This document shows positions 40,546 to 50,231 of a stretch of DNA of 64,000 nt, in pieces. The position numbers and the translations under genes were made by a program. The notes below the pieces were generated by a model, which was not told the DNA's origin, searched no databases, and saw nothing but the letters and a program-made list of their open reading frames with translations. The stretch lies in NCBI GenBank assembly GCA_963781065.1, contig CAWAET010000016.1, forward strand, positions 62,001-126,000. Reading direction: 5' to 3'. This DNA comes from CALZJC01 sp963781065 (GTDB lineage Bacteria > Acidobacteriota > Thermoanaerobaculia > Multivoradales > JAHEKO01). Within the stretch, counting starts at the first letter, position 1; the number at the start of each line of letters is the position of its first letter.

Positions 40546-43293
40546 ATGAAGCGGAGCCCATTCCATGGCAGGACGACTTCTCAGGGAAGCATGGTGTCTC
40601 ATGGCGGCACGATGATTCGTGGCGGCCCGGTGTTTCGTGGCGGCCCGGTGTTTCGGGGCAGCAGGGTGTTTCGGGGCGGCAGGGCGCTCGGCGTCCCGGG
40701 CCTGCTCGTCGCCGTGACCCTCGCCCTCGCCTGCACCCAGGTCCCCCCGCCGGCGCCGGAGACCACGGTCCCGCTCCAGGACGGCTGGAAGATCGCCTCG
40801 GCGGCCGCGGTGACGGCGGCGGAGCCCGAGGTCGCGACGGCGGGCTTCGACACCTCGGGGTGGACGCCCACCCGGGTGCCGTCGACGGTGCTAGCCGCGC
40901 TCGTTGGCGACGGACAGATCGAAGACCCCTACTTCGGCAAGAATCTCGAGGCCATCCCGACCGGCCAGTTCGAGCACCCGTGGTGGTACCGCACGGAGCT
41001 CACCCTCGACCGGCCGCCGGAACCCGGGGCCCGGCTGGTGTTCGCGGGGATCAACTACCGCGCCGACGTCTGGCTCAACGGACAGCAGATCGGCGACCGG
41101 GAGGAGCTGGCAGGCGCCTTCCGGATCTTCGCGCTCGACGTCTCCGCGCATCTCGTCGCCGGCGTCAACGCCCTGGCCGTCAAGGTCCATCCGCCCGAGC
41201 CCGGCGAGCCCACCATCGGCTTCGTCGACTGGAACCCGACCCCGCCGGACAGGAACATGGGGCTGTGGCGCGGGGTCGAGCTGCGCCTCCCGGGCGGCGT
41301 CGCGCTGGACGACGTCTTCGTCCGCAGCGACCTCGATCTCGAATCGCTGGCGCGGGCGTCGGTGACGATCACCGCGACCCTGCGCAACGACACCGACCGC
41401 CGGGTGACGGCGTTCGTCGCGGCGCGGATCGGCGACGATATCGAGATCGAGCACCGGCAGGAGCTGGCGCCGCGGCAGGAGCGGCGGATCGAGCTCTCCC
41501 CGGCAAGATTCGAGCAGTTGGTCATCGACCGGCCCCGGCTGTGGTGGCCGAACGGCCTGGGCGAGCCCGAGCTCTACGAGCTGGCGCTGACGGTCTCGGT
41601 CGACGGCCGGGTCGCCGACCGCCGCGAGCTCTCCTTCGGTATTCGGCACGTCGCGGACTACCTCACCGAGGAGGGGCACCGGGGCTACGCCGTCAACGGC
41701 AAGAAGCTGCTCATCCGCGGCGGCGGCTGGGTGGACGACCTGTTGCTGGCCGACGACGACCGAAAGATCGAGGATCAGATCCGCTACGTCAGGCACATGA
41801 ACCTCAACACCATCCGGCTCGAGGGCTTCTGGGGCAGCAGCCACAAGCTGTTCGAGCTCGCCGACCGCTACGGCATCCTGGTGATGATCGGCTGGAGCTG
41901 TCAGTGGGAGTGGGAGGAGTACCTGGGCGGCCCGGTCGACGAGTTCGGCGGCATCGACACCCCCGCCGAGATCGAGCTGGTCACCCGCTCGCTGCGCGAC
42001 CAGGTGGTCTGGCTGCGCAACCACCCGAGCGTCTTGGTCTGGGTGCTGGGCAGCGACATGCTGCCGCGGCCGGAGCTCGAGACGCGCTACCGGACGACCC
42101 TGGCGGAGATCGACCCGACGCGTCCGGCGCTCGCCTCGTGCGCGGTGAGCGACAGCGCGGTCAGCGGGCCGAGCGGCGTCAAGATGAACGGGCCCTACGA
42201 ATGGGTGCCGCCCAGCTACTGGTACCTCGATCGCGAGCGCGGCGGCGCCTACGGCTTCAACACCGAGACCGGCCCGGGGCCGCAGCCGCCGCCCGCCGCG
42301 AGCATCCGCCGGATGCTGCCCGAGGAGAACTGGTGGCCGATCGACGAGATGTGGGAGTACCACTGCGGCCGCAACGAGTTCAACACGCTCGACCGCTACA
42401 AGCGGGCCCTCGACCGCCGCTACGGCCCGGCCGCCGATCTCGAAGATTTCGCGCGCAAGGCCCAGCTGGCGAACTACGAGGGCATGCGGGCCATGTTCGA
42501 GGCCTTCTCGATCCGGCGGCCCGCCACCACCGGCATCATCCAGTGGATGCTCAACTCGGCCTGGCCGGAGATGTACTGGCAGCTCTACGACCACTACCTG
42601 GTGCCGAACGGCGCCTTCTACGGCGCCCGCGACGCCTCCCGGCCGGTCAACATCGCCTTCGACTACGAGGACCGCAGCGTCGTGGTGGTGAACGACACCG
42701 GGGCGCCGCTGGCCGACGTCACCGCGCGGGTGCGGGTCTTCGACCTCGGCTCCGAGGTCCTGTTCGACGAGTCGGAGAGCCTGGCGGTGCCGGCGGAGAG
42801 CCTGCGCACGGTGCTCACCGTGCCGGCCGTGTCGCCCGCCGGCAAGGCCTACTTCGTCGACGCCAGGATCACGGCCGCCGACGGCGCCCTGCTGGCCTCC
42901 AGCCTCTACTGGCTGTCGACCGAGGAAGACGAGCTGGACTGGGAGGCTTCCGAGTGGTTCTACACCCCGACGGCCCGCTACGCGGACCTCACCGGGCTGG
43001 CCCGTATGCCGCCGGTGGCGCTCGACGTCGAGCACCGCTTCGAGAAGACCGCCGATGGTCACGCCGTCTACGTCACCCTGGCCAACCCCTCGGACAAGCT
43101 GGCCTTCTTCATCGAGCTCGAGGTGGTCGGCGCCGACTCCGGCCGGCTGGCGGCGCCGGTTCTGTGGAGCGACAACTACGTCTCCCTGGCCCCGGGTGAG
43201 ACGCGACAGATCCACGGCGAGATCCCCGCCCACGCCCTGGCCGGCGAGACGCCGGTCTTCCACTACGCCGGCATCAACGTCGGCGGCGAGTGA
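40546..43293 (+). CDS. GH2 exo-beta-D-glucosaminidase-like lipoprotein
   Basis: 915 residues from ATG 40546, which follows GAGGAGGTGACC. A lipobox LALAC (Cys63) sits behind an N-region made of hexapeptide repeats. Then come the GH2 sugar-binding domain (WWYRTELTLDRPPEP, DVWLNGQQIGDREELAGAF), the beta-sandwich and the TIM barrel. Catalytic context: VLVWVLGSDMLPRPELE with Asp504 as acid/base, and GPYEWVPPSYWY plus GGAYGFNTETGPG with Glu574 as nucleophile. The use of Asp rather than the Asn-Glu pair, and these flanking motifs, are characteristic of GH2 exo-beta-glucosaminidases (CsxA type). It should release GlcN from chitosan-type oligomers at the membrane. Confidence 0.88.
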   Translation: MKRSPFHGRTTSQGSMVSHGGTMIRGGPVFRGGPVFRGSRVFRGGRALGVPGLLVAVTLALACTQVPPPAPETTVPLQDGWKIASAAAVTAAEPEVATAGFDTSGWTPTRVPSTVLAALVGDGQIEDPYFGKNLEAIPTGQFEHPWWYRTELTLDRPPEPGARLVFAGINYRADVWLNGQQIGDREELAGAFRIFALDVSAHLVAGVNALAVKVHPPEPGEPTIGFVDWNPTPPDRNMGLWRGVELRLPGGVALDDVFVRSDLDLESLARASVTITATLRNDTDRRVTAFVAARIGDDIEIEHRQELAPRQERRIELSPARFEQLVIDRPRLWWPNGLGEPELYELALTVSVDGRVADRRELSFGIRHVADYLTEEGHRGYAVNGKKLLIRGGGWVDDLLLADDDRKIEDQIRYVRHMNLNTIRLEGFWGSSHKLFELADRYGILVMIGWSCQWEWEEYLGGPVDEFGGIDTPAEIELVTRSLRDQVVWLRNHPSVLVWVLGSDMLPRPELETRYRTTLAEIDPTRPALASCAVSDSAVSGPSGVKMNGPYEWVPPSYWYLDRERGGAYGFNTETGPGPQPPPAASIRRMLPEENWWPIDEMWEYHCGRNEFNTLDRYKRALDRRYGPAADLEDFARKAQLANYEGMRAMFEAFSIRRPATTGIIQWMLNSAWPEMYWQLYDHYLVPNGAFYGARDASRPVNIAFDYEDRSVVVVNDTGAPLADVTARVRVFDLGSEVLFDESESLAVPAESLRTVLTVPAVSPAGKAYFVDARITAADGALLASSLYWLSTEEDELDWEASEWFYTPTARYADLTGLARMPPVALDVEHRFEKTADGHAVYVTLANPSDKLAFFIELEVVGADSGRLAAPVLWSDNYVSLAPGETRQIHGEIPAHALAGETPVFHYAGINVGGE
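40567..40692 (+). repeat. Seven 18-bp in-frame repeats in the GH2 signal region
   Basis: Encodes hexapeptides GRTTSQ, GSMVSH, GGTMIR, GGPVFR, GGPVFR, GSRVFR and GGRALG (residues 8-49), between the start codon and the lipoprotein signal core. The middle units are nearly identical at DNA level (GGCGGCCCGGTGTTTCG). Slippage would change length without changing frame, and several units contain ATG or GTG. Confidence 0.8.
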
Positions 43294-43340
43294 CCCACCC
43301 GACCCGAAACCGTAGGCAACCGGAAAGAGGCGCCACCGAG

Positions 43341-44627
43341 ATGAAGAGACGCTACCCGCTCGTCGTGCTGCTCGTGTTCGCGATCTTCTTCGTGGTCTCG
43401 TTCCTGACCAACATCCTCGGGCCGCTGGTCCCCGACATCATCGACGGCTTCCAGCTCAGCTTGGGGCTAGCGGGTTTCCTGCCCTTCGCCTTCTTCGTCG
43501 CCTATGGCGTCATGTCGATCCCGGCGGGGATGCTGCTCGAGCGCTTCCGCGAGAAGCCGGTCATCGTCGCCGCTTTCGCCCTCGCCTTCTGCGGCTCGCT
43601 GCTCTTCGCCTCGCAGCCCGCCTTCGGCGTCGCGTTGACGTCGCTGTTCGTCATCGGCATCGGCATGACCATGCTCCAGGTCGCTATCAACCCCCTGCTG
43701 CGGGCGGCGGGCGGCGAAGAGCACTTCGCCTTCAACTCGGTGATCGGCCAGCTGGTCTTCGGCGCCGCCTCGTTCTTGAGCCCCTGGGTCTACTCCTATC
43801 TCGTCACCAACCTGGACGGTTACCAGGGCGGCGGCAACCTGATCCTCGAGACCCTGGCGCCGCGGGTTCCCGCCGGTCTCCCCTGGGTCTCGCTCTACTG
43901 GGTGTTCGCCGCCGTGGCGCTGGCCATGGTCGTCCTCATGGCGTGGGTCCGGCTGCCGAGGTTCGAGCTCAAGGACGACGAGCGGGCGGGCGCCTGGGCG
44001 ACCCACAAGCAGCTGCTCGCAAACCCGGTCGTGCTGCTCTACTTCTTTGGCATCTTCTGCTACGTCGGCTCCGAGCAGGGGGTCGCCAACTGGATCTCGA
44101 AGTTCCTGCAGACCTACCACGGCTTCGATCCGCAGGTGGAGGGCGCGCATGCCGTCGCCTACTTCTGGGGCCTGCTGACCGCCGGCTGTCTGCTCGGGCT
44201 CGTGCTGTTGAAGCTGTTCGACTGCCGCAAGGTGCTGATCTGGTTCTCGGCGGCGGCGATCGCCAGCCTGACTTGCGCCCTGGTCGGCGGCGCCCAGGTG
44301 GCCTACTACTCCTTCATGCTCGTCGGCTTCTTCCTCTCGGTCATGTGGTCGGTGATCTTCTCGCTGGCTCTCAACTCGGTCGCCCAGCACCACGGCTCGT
44401 TCTCCGGCATCCTGTGCACCGGCATCGTCGGCGGCGCCGTCGTGTCGCTCCTGGTCGGTTGGCTCGGCGAGCGGTTCGGTCTGCGCGCCGGGATGACCGT
44501 GCTCTACCTGACGCTGGGCTACATCCTGGCGATCGGCATCTGGGCGAAGCCGCTGGTCGACAACGCCACCGTCAGCCTGAAGGAGCTGGTCGGCCTCCTC
44601 CGCCGCCGCCCGACGGCGGCGCGCTGA
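43341..44627 (+). CDS. MFS sugar permease, FHS (FucP/NagP-like) family
   Basis: About 428 residues with 12 predicted transmembrane helices and no large soluble part. The first half has LTNILGPLVPDIIDGFQLSL, GLAGFLPFAFFVAYGVMSIP and FVIGIGMTMLQVAINPLLRA, FHS-family signatures. ATG 43341 (MKRRYPLVVLLV) is chosen; GTG 43290 overlaps the GH2 stop but adds a non-membrane stub. The position after GH2, ROK and the deacetylase supports GlcN, GlcNAc or a related monosaccharide as substrate (NagP-like). Confidence 0.85.
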   Translation: MKRRYPLVVLLVFAIFFVVSFLTNILGPLVPDIIDGFQLSLGLAGFLPFAFFVAYGVMSIPAGMLLERFREKPVIVAAFALAFCGSLLFASQPAFGVALTSLFVIGIGMTMLQVAINPLLRAAGGEEHFAFNSVIGQLVFGAASFLSPWVYSYLVTNLDGYQGGGNLILETLAPRVPAGLPWVSLYWVFAAVALAMVVLMAWVRLPRFELKDDERAGAWATHKQLLANPVVLLYFFGIFCYVGSEQGVANWISKFLQTYHGFDPQVEGAHAVAYFWGLLTAGCLLGLVLLKLFDCRKVLIWFSAAAIASLTCALVGGAQVAYYSFMLVGFFLSVMWSVIFSLALNSVAQHHGSFSGILCTGIVGGAVVSLLVGWLGERFGLRAGMTVLYLTLGYILAIGIWAKPLVDNATVSLKELVGLLRRRPTAAR

Positions 44628-44698
44628 CGCGGCGGCGCGCTTCCCAGTCCGGCACCGACTCGGCACAGGTGAGAGTCGTCAAGACGGTTGAGCGCGCT

Positions 44699-46678
44699 TC
44701 AGCGGGACGGCTCGAGCGAGCTCGCGACCGGCCAGTCGTCGGTGCGGAACGGCGACGCGGGAAGGCCCTCGCGGTTGTACAGATTCGCTCCCGCGGGGTT
44801 GTCGGCCCAGCCGTAGCGGACCGCGACCGGGCCCGGGACGAGCTCGCTCCACACAGCGACGCGGCCGTCCTCGATCGTCGCCTCGGCCCAGACGAACTTC
44901 CGGTCGGCGCCGGCGACGGCGAAGCCGCTCAGAGACCCCGGGGGCGCATCGCGGGCGACGAGCCCGCCGCCGGCGTGGTCGAAGTCGAGCAGGACGCGAC
45001 CGCCCCGGATCTCGTGCCCACGGTAGACGGGCCCGGAGAAGACGACGTCCTCGCCGTAGGCCACCTTGCGGGCGGCCAGGGCGAGTCGCTCGCCGACGAT
45101 CCGCTTGTCCCGCGGGTGGACGTCGTCGGCGTCGCCGGCGTCGATCAGTACCGCCTGGGCGGTGGCGGGCAGGGCCAGGGCCGCCGACTGCGACTCTCGC
45201 AGGACCGCCCAGCCGCTCTCGCCGGGCTCGTCGGGCGGCGGTAGGAAGGCGGCCAGCTGCGCGTAGAGGAACGGCAGGCTCTCGTCACCCCAGCCGCGCC
45301 GCCAGTCCTCGATCAGCGCCGCGAACAGGTGGCGATAGGAGTAGGCGTCGCCGGGCGCGGTGTTGGACTCGCCCTGGTACCAGAGGACGCCGCGGATCGG
45401 GAACGGCAGCAGCGGGTGGATCATCCGGTTGTAGAGCATCGTCGGCACCTCGCGCTTGCGGTCCTCCAGGTTGAGCGACACCGCCCCCAGCTGGAACCGC
45501 CAGGTGCCGGCCAGCGGGCGCCGGGCGCCCCCGACCCCGACATCGACCTCGACCTCGACGTAGAGCAGGTCGGGGTCGCCGTAGATACCACCGCCGCCGC
45601 CGGTATCCTCGACGCGCACGGCGACGACGTTGCGGCCCGCGACCAGGGCGCCCGGCGGCACCTCGTAGAGCCGCGCCCGGTTCCAGGCGTTCTCGGTGCC
45701 GCCCACCCGGCGGCCGTTCACCCAGCTCGTGTCGGAGTCGTCGATCGTCCCCAGGGCGAGCCGGGCGCCGGCCGCCGCCTCCGCCGCCGTCAGCTCGAAG
45801 CTGGTGCGGTACCAGCCGATGCCGTCCATCCCCTCCCAGCCGGCTTCCTCCCACCTGGCGGGGACCTCGATCTCGTGCCAGCCCGACTCGTCGAGCTCGG
45901 GGGCCGCCCACACGGCGACGCCTCCGGCGTCGAGCCCGCGATCCCGATCGGGCAGCCCCCCGGCGCGGGCCTCGATGCCCGCCAGGATCTCCCGCTCCCG
46001 GAGTCGCTCCCGGGCCAGGACCTCGCGCACGCCCGCCGCGTCGAGCCCCAGCGACGCGGCGCTCATCCAGGGCTCGATCCGGCTGCCGCCCCAGGTCGCG
46101 TCGATCAGGCCGATCGACACGCCCAGGCTCGGCCGCAGCCGGCGGGCGAAGAAGTAGCCGACGGCGGTGAAGCCGCCCACGTGCTCGGGGTCCGCCACCT
46201 CCCAGGCGCCCCCGGCCAGCGTCGGCTCGGGCGCCGCCGCCCACGAGCGCGGCACCTTGAAGTGGCGGATCGAGCGATCGTCGGCGGCGGCGATCTCGGC
46301 GGCCGCGTCTAGCGAGTCGCGCACCAGCCACTCCATGTTGGACTGGCCCGAGCAGAGCCACACGTCGCCGACCAGCAGGTCGCGCACCCGCAACCGCTCG
46401 CCGGCGCTCTCGACCCGCATCTCAAAGGGGCCGCCGGCCGCGCGGGGCGGCAGCTCGATCCGCCAGCGCCCGGCCTCGTCGGCGCGGGTCGCTCGTCTAT
46501 GCCCGTCCAGGGTCACCACGACCTCGCCGCCCGGCGCCGCCCACCCCCAGACCGGGACCTTCGCATGGCGCTGGATCACCATGCCGTCACCGATCAGACG
46601 CGGCAGCCGCAGCTCGGCCGCGGCCGGGCCGGCGAGCGGCGCCAGGGCAAGCAGCAGCAAGGCGAGGCGGCGGCGCAT
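44699..46678 (-). CDS. Sialate O-acetylesterase-like SGNH esterase
   Basis: 659 residues from ATG 46678 with a signal peptide (ALLLLALAPLAGPAAA). An N-terminal beta domain (PVWGWAAPGGEVVVTLDGHR) is followed by the SGNH hydrolase with block I Ser in DVWLCSGQSNMEW, Gly/Asn blocks LIDATWGGSRIEPW and LWYQGESNTAP, and the catalytic DxxH in DADDVHPRDKRI. A GH2-like jelly-roll is inserted around residues 250-400 (WYRTSFELTAAEAAAG, IDDSDTSWVNGRRVGG). Acetyl removal from sugars, perhaps hemicellulose or sialic acids, is likely. The esterase gene upstream is 53 nt away on the same strand, so the two form an operon. Confidence 0.88.
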   Translation of the reverse strand: MRRRLALLLLALAPLAGPAAAELRLPRLIGDGMVIQRHAKVPVWGWAAPGGEVVVTLDGHRRATRADEAGRWRIELPPRAAGGPFEMRVESAGERLRVRDLLVGDVWLCSGQSNMEWLVRDSLDAAAEIAAADDRSIRHFKVPRSWAAAPEPTLAGGAWEVADPEHVGGFTAVGYFFARRLRPSLGVSIGLIDATWGGSRIEPWMSAASLGLDAAGVREVLARERLREREILAGIEARAGGLPDRDRGLDAGGVAVWAAPELDESGWHEIEVPARWEEAGWEGMDGIGWYRTSFELTAAEAAAGARLALGTIDDSDTSWVNGRRVGGTENAWNRARLYEVPPGALVAGRNVVAVRVEDTGGGGGIYGDPDLLYVEVEVDVGVGGARRPLAGTWRFQLGAVSLNLEDRKREVPTMLYNRMIHPLLPFPIRGVLWYQGESNTAPGDAYSYRHLFAALIEDWRRGWGDESLPFLYAQLAAFLPPPDEPGESGWAVLRESQSAALALPATAQAVLIDAGDADDVHPRDKRIVGERLALAARKVAYGEDVVFSGPVYRGHEIRGGRVLLDFDHAGGGLVARDAPPGSLSGFAVAGADRKFVWAEATIEDGRVAVWSELVPGPVAVRYGWADNPAGANLYNREGLPASPFRTDDWPVASSLEPSR

Positions 46679-46731
46679 CAGCCGGCCGCCTCGGTGATGG
46701 CCGCCGGGTCTTCGCCCGCGGGGGCGGTCGG

Positions 46732-47739
46732 TCAATCGCCCCGCCGATGGGACAGCAGCCAGTCGTAGAGATCGCGGCCGCCATAGATGCGCTTCCAGAC
46801 GTCGTGCCCGCCGTCTTCGTGGATGGTGAACCGCACCGCGTCGTGCCCCAGCCGTTCCAACTCGTTCAAGCCGGCGTAGAAGTACCGCACCGGCACCGCG
46901 GGATCGCGGCCGCCGGCGAAGACCCAGACCGGCATGCGGGCCTCGGCGAGCGGCGCCATCAGCGCCGGGTGCCCCCAGCCGACCACCGGCGCGATGGCCG
47001 CGAACCGCCGCGGGTGGCGGGAGGCGAGATACCAGCTGCCGAAGCCGCCGTAGCTCAGCCCGGTGAGATATACCCGTTCCGGGTCTACCCGGTAGAGCTC
47101 GAGCGCCCGATCGAGAATGGCGAGCAGGTCGCGCTCGCGGCGCGGCCAGCCGTCGGGCGGCCCCTCGGGACCGTACGGCAGCTCGGCGTCCGGAACCGCT
47201 CCGGCCATCGGCTCGGGGGTCGGGAAGTCTCCCGGCCGCGGCGGCACGCCCTCGGCGAGCCGCCGCGGGATGGTCGCGGGATCGCGATCGCGGATGTAGT
47301 CCACTGTCTCGTCGAGGCCGAACAGGTCGAGCTGCGGCGCCACGATCACGAACGGCAGGTCGCGCTTCTGCACCCAAGCCTCGTACAGCGGGCCGTGGAC
47401 CAGGACCCAGTCCAGGTCCTCACGGCCGTCGCCGCGCTCGCCGTTGCCGTGCAGGAAGAGCAGCAGCGGCCAGCGGCGCTCGGTGTCGGTCTCGTAGCCG
47501 GCAGGGAGATAGACGAGGTGCCGCCGCTCGTCGCCGGCGCTGCTGACGTACGACTGGCGCAGCAGCCGCGGCTCGGCGGATGCCTCGACCGCGGCGGGCT
47601 CGGCCGCCAGGCCGGCGATCGCCCAGACCGCGCCTGCCAGCGCCAGCGCCAAGGTCCGAGCAGCCCGTAGAAGTCTGGACGGTCGCGTTGCGGGCGCCAT
47701 GGGGCCCGATGCGGGGCGCCTCGGCCCAGGGGTTCGCAT
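46732..47739 (-). CDS. Exported alpha/beta hydrolase (carboxylesterase-like)
   Basis: 335 residues from ATG 47739; an ATG at 47700 is equally possible. Signal core: TLALALAGAVWAIAGLAA. The alpha/beta hydrolase fold has an oxyanion strand LLLFLHGNGERGDG, nucleophile elbow VYLTGLSYGGFGSW (Ser in GxSxG), Asp in FAGGRDPAVPV and His in HEDGGHDVWKR. This is the pattern of secreted PHB-depolymerase/feruloyl-esterase-like enzymes found in glycan loci. It is co-transcribed with the SGNH esterase, and together they would strip ester groups from plant or algal polysaccharide. It is divergent from the GH3 gene. Confidence 0.85.
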   Translation of the reverse strand: MRTPGPRRPASGPMAPATRPSRLLRAARTLALALAGAVWAIAGLAAEPAAVEASAEPRLLRQSYVSSAGDERRHLVYLPAGYETDTERRWPLLLFLHGNGERGDGREDLDWVLVHGPLYEAWVQKRDLPFVIVAPQLDLFGLDETVDYIRDRDPATIPRRLAEGVPPRPGDFPTPEPMAGAVPDAELPYGPEGPPDGWPRRERDLLAILDRALELYRVDPERVYLTGLSYGGFGSWYLASRHPRRFAAIAPVVGWGHPALMAPLAEARMPVWVFAGGRDPAVPVRYFYAGLNELERLGHDAVRFTIHEDGGHDVWKRIYGGRDLYDWLLSHRRGD

Positions 47740-47902
47740 GGGCGGCGATTGTATCGAGGCGGAGAGGGCCGCGGGGAAGGCGGGCGGGCGGCTCGGCCGG
47801 GCGGCGGCCCGCCCGCGGCGCTCTTCGGGTTAGGCTCGGCCGCGGAAACGGGCCGCGCGGTAGAGGGCTCACCAACTCACAAGCTCTGGAGGTCCCCCTG
47901 CC

Positions 47903-50227
47903 ATGCGACACGCGCCATCTCGTCTGTTGCCCATCCAACTGCTGACGGCCCTCGCTCTGCTCGCCGCCCCGGCTCTCGCCCAGCTGCGGGTCGACCCGGC
48001 GATCGAGGCCCGGATCGACACCCTGCTCGGGCGGATGACCCTGGCCGAGAAGATCGGCCAGCTCAACCAGCACAGCTCGTTCTACGACTTCACTGGCCCG
48101 CCACCGGCGGCCGGGCGGGCGCGCGCCCGCTACGAGATGCTGAAAAGCGGCGGCGTCGGCTCGATGCTCAACGTCACCGGCGCCGAGGCGACCCGGAAGA
48201 TCCAACAGCTTGTGGTGGAGAACAGCCGCCTGGGCATCCCGCTGATCTTCGGTTACGACGTCATCCACGGCTACAAGACGATGGCGCCGATCCCCCTCGC
48301 GGAGGCGGCCAGCTGGGATCTCGAGGCCGTCGAGCGGTCGGCCCGCATGGCGGCGATCGAAGCCTCGGCCTCGGGCCTGCACTGGGCCTTCGGACCGATG
48401 GTCGACATCGCCCGGGATGCCCGCTGGGGCCGGATCATGGAGGGCGCCGGGGAGGACCCCTATCTCGGGGCCCGGATGGCCGCCGCCCGGGTGCGCGGCT
48501 TCCAGGGCGAAGACCTCGCGGCGCCCGACACCATCGCCGCCTGTGTCAAGCACCTCGCCGGCTACGGCTTCGCCGAGGCCGGCCGCGACTACAACACCGT
48601 CGACGTCTCCGAGCAGACGCTGCGCAACGTCGTCCTGCCGCCGTTCAAGGCCGCGGTCGAGGCCGGAGCCGCCACGGTGATGAACGCCTTCAACGACATC
48701 GGCGGCATCCCGGCGACCGCCAGCCACCACCTGCAGCGGACGATTCTCAGGGACGAATGGGGCTTCAACGGCTTCGTGCTCACCGACTGGGCGACGATCG
48801 ATCAGCTGGTGACCCACGGCGTGGCCGCCGACGAGCGCGACGCGGCGAGGATCGCGCTCGCGGCCGGCAGCGACATGGACATGGAGTCCGAGGCCTTCTC
48901 GGCCCACCTCGCCTCGCTGGTCGAAGCGGGCGCGGTCGACGCCGGGCTGATCGACGACGCCGTGCGCCGGGTGCTCAGGGTCAAGTTCCAGCTCGGGCTG
49001 TTCGAGGACCCCTACCGCTACTCCGACCCCGAGCGCGAGGAGCGCTGGGTGCTGAGCGAGGAGATGCACGACGCTTCCCTGGATATGGCGCGCAAGTCGA
49101 TCGTGCTGCTCCAGAACGAGGGCGGCCTGCTGCCGCTGGCCAAGGACGGCGGCACCATCGCGGTGATCGGCCCGCTGGCCGACGACAAGGACAGCCCGCT
49201 GGGCAGCTGGCGCGGCCAGGCGGTGAGCAACACCGCGGTGTCCCTGCTCGAGGGCCTCCAGGCGGCCGCCGGCGAGGGCGTCACCGTGCGCCATGCCCAA
49301 GGGGCGCCGCTGATGGTCGGCGAGGGCTCGTTCAACTTCGAGATCACGCTCAACGAGACCGACCGCTCCGGCTTCCCGGCGGCGATCGAGGCGGCACGCG
49401 GCGCCGATGTGGTGATCCTCGCCCTCGGCGAGGTGGCGTTCCAGACCGGCGAGGGCCGCAGCCAGGTGGACATCGGCCTCAAGGGCGTCCAGGAGGACCT
49501 GCTGCGCGAGATCCAGGCGGTCAACGAGAACATCGTCCTGGTGCTGATGAACGGCCGCCCGCTGGCCCTGCCTGAGGAAGCGGTGGCGGTCCCCGCCATC
49601 GTCGAGGCCTGGCACCTCGGCTCGCAGGCCGGCCACGCCATTGCCAGCGTCCTGTTCGGCGACACCAACCCCTCGGGCAAGCTGCCGGTCTCCTTCCCGC
49701 GTCACGTCGGCCAGGAGCCGCTCTACTACAACATCAAGAACACCGGCCGCCCGCTCAACACCGGCATGGTCTACTGGTCGCACTACACCGACGCGCCCAA
49801 TACCGCCCTCTTCCCCTTCGGCCACGGCCTGAGCTACACCACCTTCGAGGTCTCGGAGCCGCGCCTGAGCGCAGCGGAGATCGAGCTCGACGGCAGCCTG
49901 GAGGTCACGGTCACCGTCACCAACACCGGCGACAGGGCCGGCGCCGAGGTGGTGCAGCTCTACATCCGCGACCTGGTCGCCAGCGCCACCCGCCCGGTAA
50001 AGGAGCTCAAGGCGTTCGAGAAGATCGAGCTGGCGCCCGGCGAGGCGCGGACCGTTCGCTTCACCCTCGAAGAAGAGGATCTCGCCTTCTACACCCCGCG
50101 CGGCCGTTGGGAGGCCGAGCCCGGCGAGTTCGAGGTCTTTGTGGGCACCAGCTCGGCGGACACGCAGGCCGCGCGGTTCGGGCTTCTGCCGGCCGTCAGG
50201 CTGGAGGCGGCAGCGGCAGCTCCCTAG
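47903..50227 (+). CDS. bglX: GH3 beta-glucosidase (BglX-like), periplasmic
   Basis: 774 residues with a signal peptide (LLTALALLAAPALAQ). GH3 N-terminal barrel at about 30-340 (RMTLAEKIGQLNQHSS, FGYDVIHGYKTMAPIPLAEA, GRIMEGAGEDPYLGARMAAA), with the nucleophile Asp295 in GFVLTDWATIDQL. C-terminal GH3 domain at about 390-620 (KSIVLLQNEGGLLPLAKDGG) and a fibronectin III-like end (ELKAFEKIELAPGEARTV). The length and order match BglX. ATG 47903 follows GGAGG at about 10 nt. It cleaves beta-linked gluco-oligosaccharides, fitting the GH16 enzyme of this window. The 3' ends of this gene and the convergent MFS gene are only 4 nt apart. Confidence 0.92.
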   Translation: MRHAPSRLLPIQLLTALALLAAPALAQLRVDPAIEARIDTLLGRMTLAEKIGQLNQHSSFYDFTGPPPAAGRARARYEMLKSGGVGSMLNVTGAEATRKIQQLVVENSRLGIPLIFGYDVIHGYKTMAPIPLAEAASWDLEAVERSARMAAIEASASGLHWAFGPMVDIARDARWGRIMEGAGEDPYLGARMAAARVRGFQGEDLAAPDTIAACVKHLAGYGFAEAGRDYNTVDVSEQTLRNVVLPPFKAAVEAGAATVMNAFNDIGGIPATASHHLQRTILRDEWGFNGFVLTDWATIDQLVTHGVAADERDAARIALAAGSDMDMESEAFSAHLASLVEAGAVDAGLIDDAVRRVLRVKFQLGLFEDPYRYSDPEREERWVLSEEMHDASLDMARKSIVLLQNEGGLLPLAKDGGTIAVIGPLADDKDSPLGSWRGQAVSNTAVSLLEGLQAAAGEGVTVRHAQGAPLMVGEGSFNFEITLNETDRSGFPAAIEAARGADVVILALGEVAFQTGEGRSQVDIGLKGVQEDLLREIQAVNENIVLVLMNGRPLALPEEAVAVPAIVEAWHLGSQAGHAIASVLFGDTNPSGKLPVSFPRHVGQEPLYYNIKNTGRPLNTGMVYWSHYTDAPNTALFPFGHGLSYTTFEVSEPRLSAAEIELDGSLEVTVTVTNTGDRAGAEVVQLYIRDLVASATRPVKELKAFEKIELAPGEARTVRFTLEEEDLAFYTPRGRWEAEPGEFEVFVGTSSADTQAARFGLLPAVRLEAAAAAP

Positions 50228-50231
50228 CAGG

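Noticed and set aside
40567..40692. Tandem repeats considered as CRISPR
   Set aside because: The 18-bp units are contiguous, without spacers, and in frame within a coding region.
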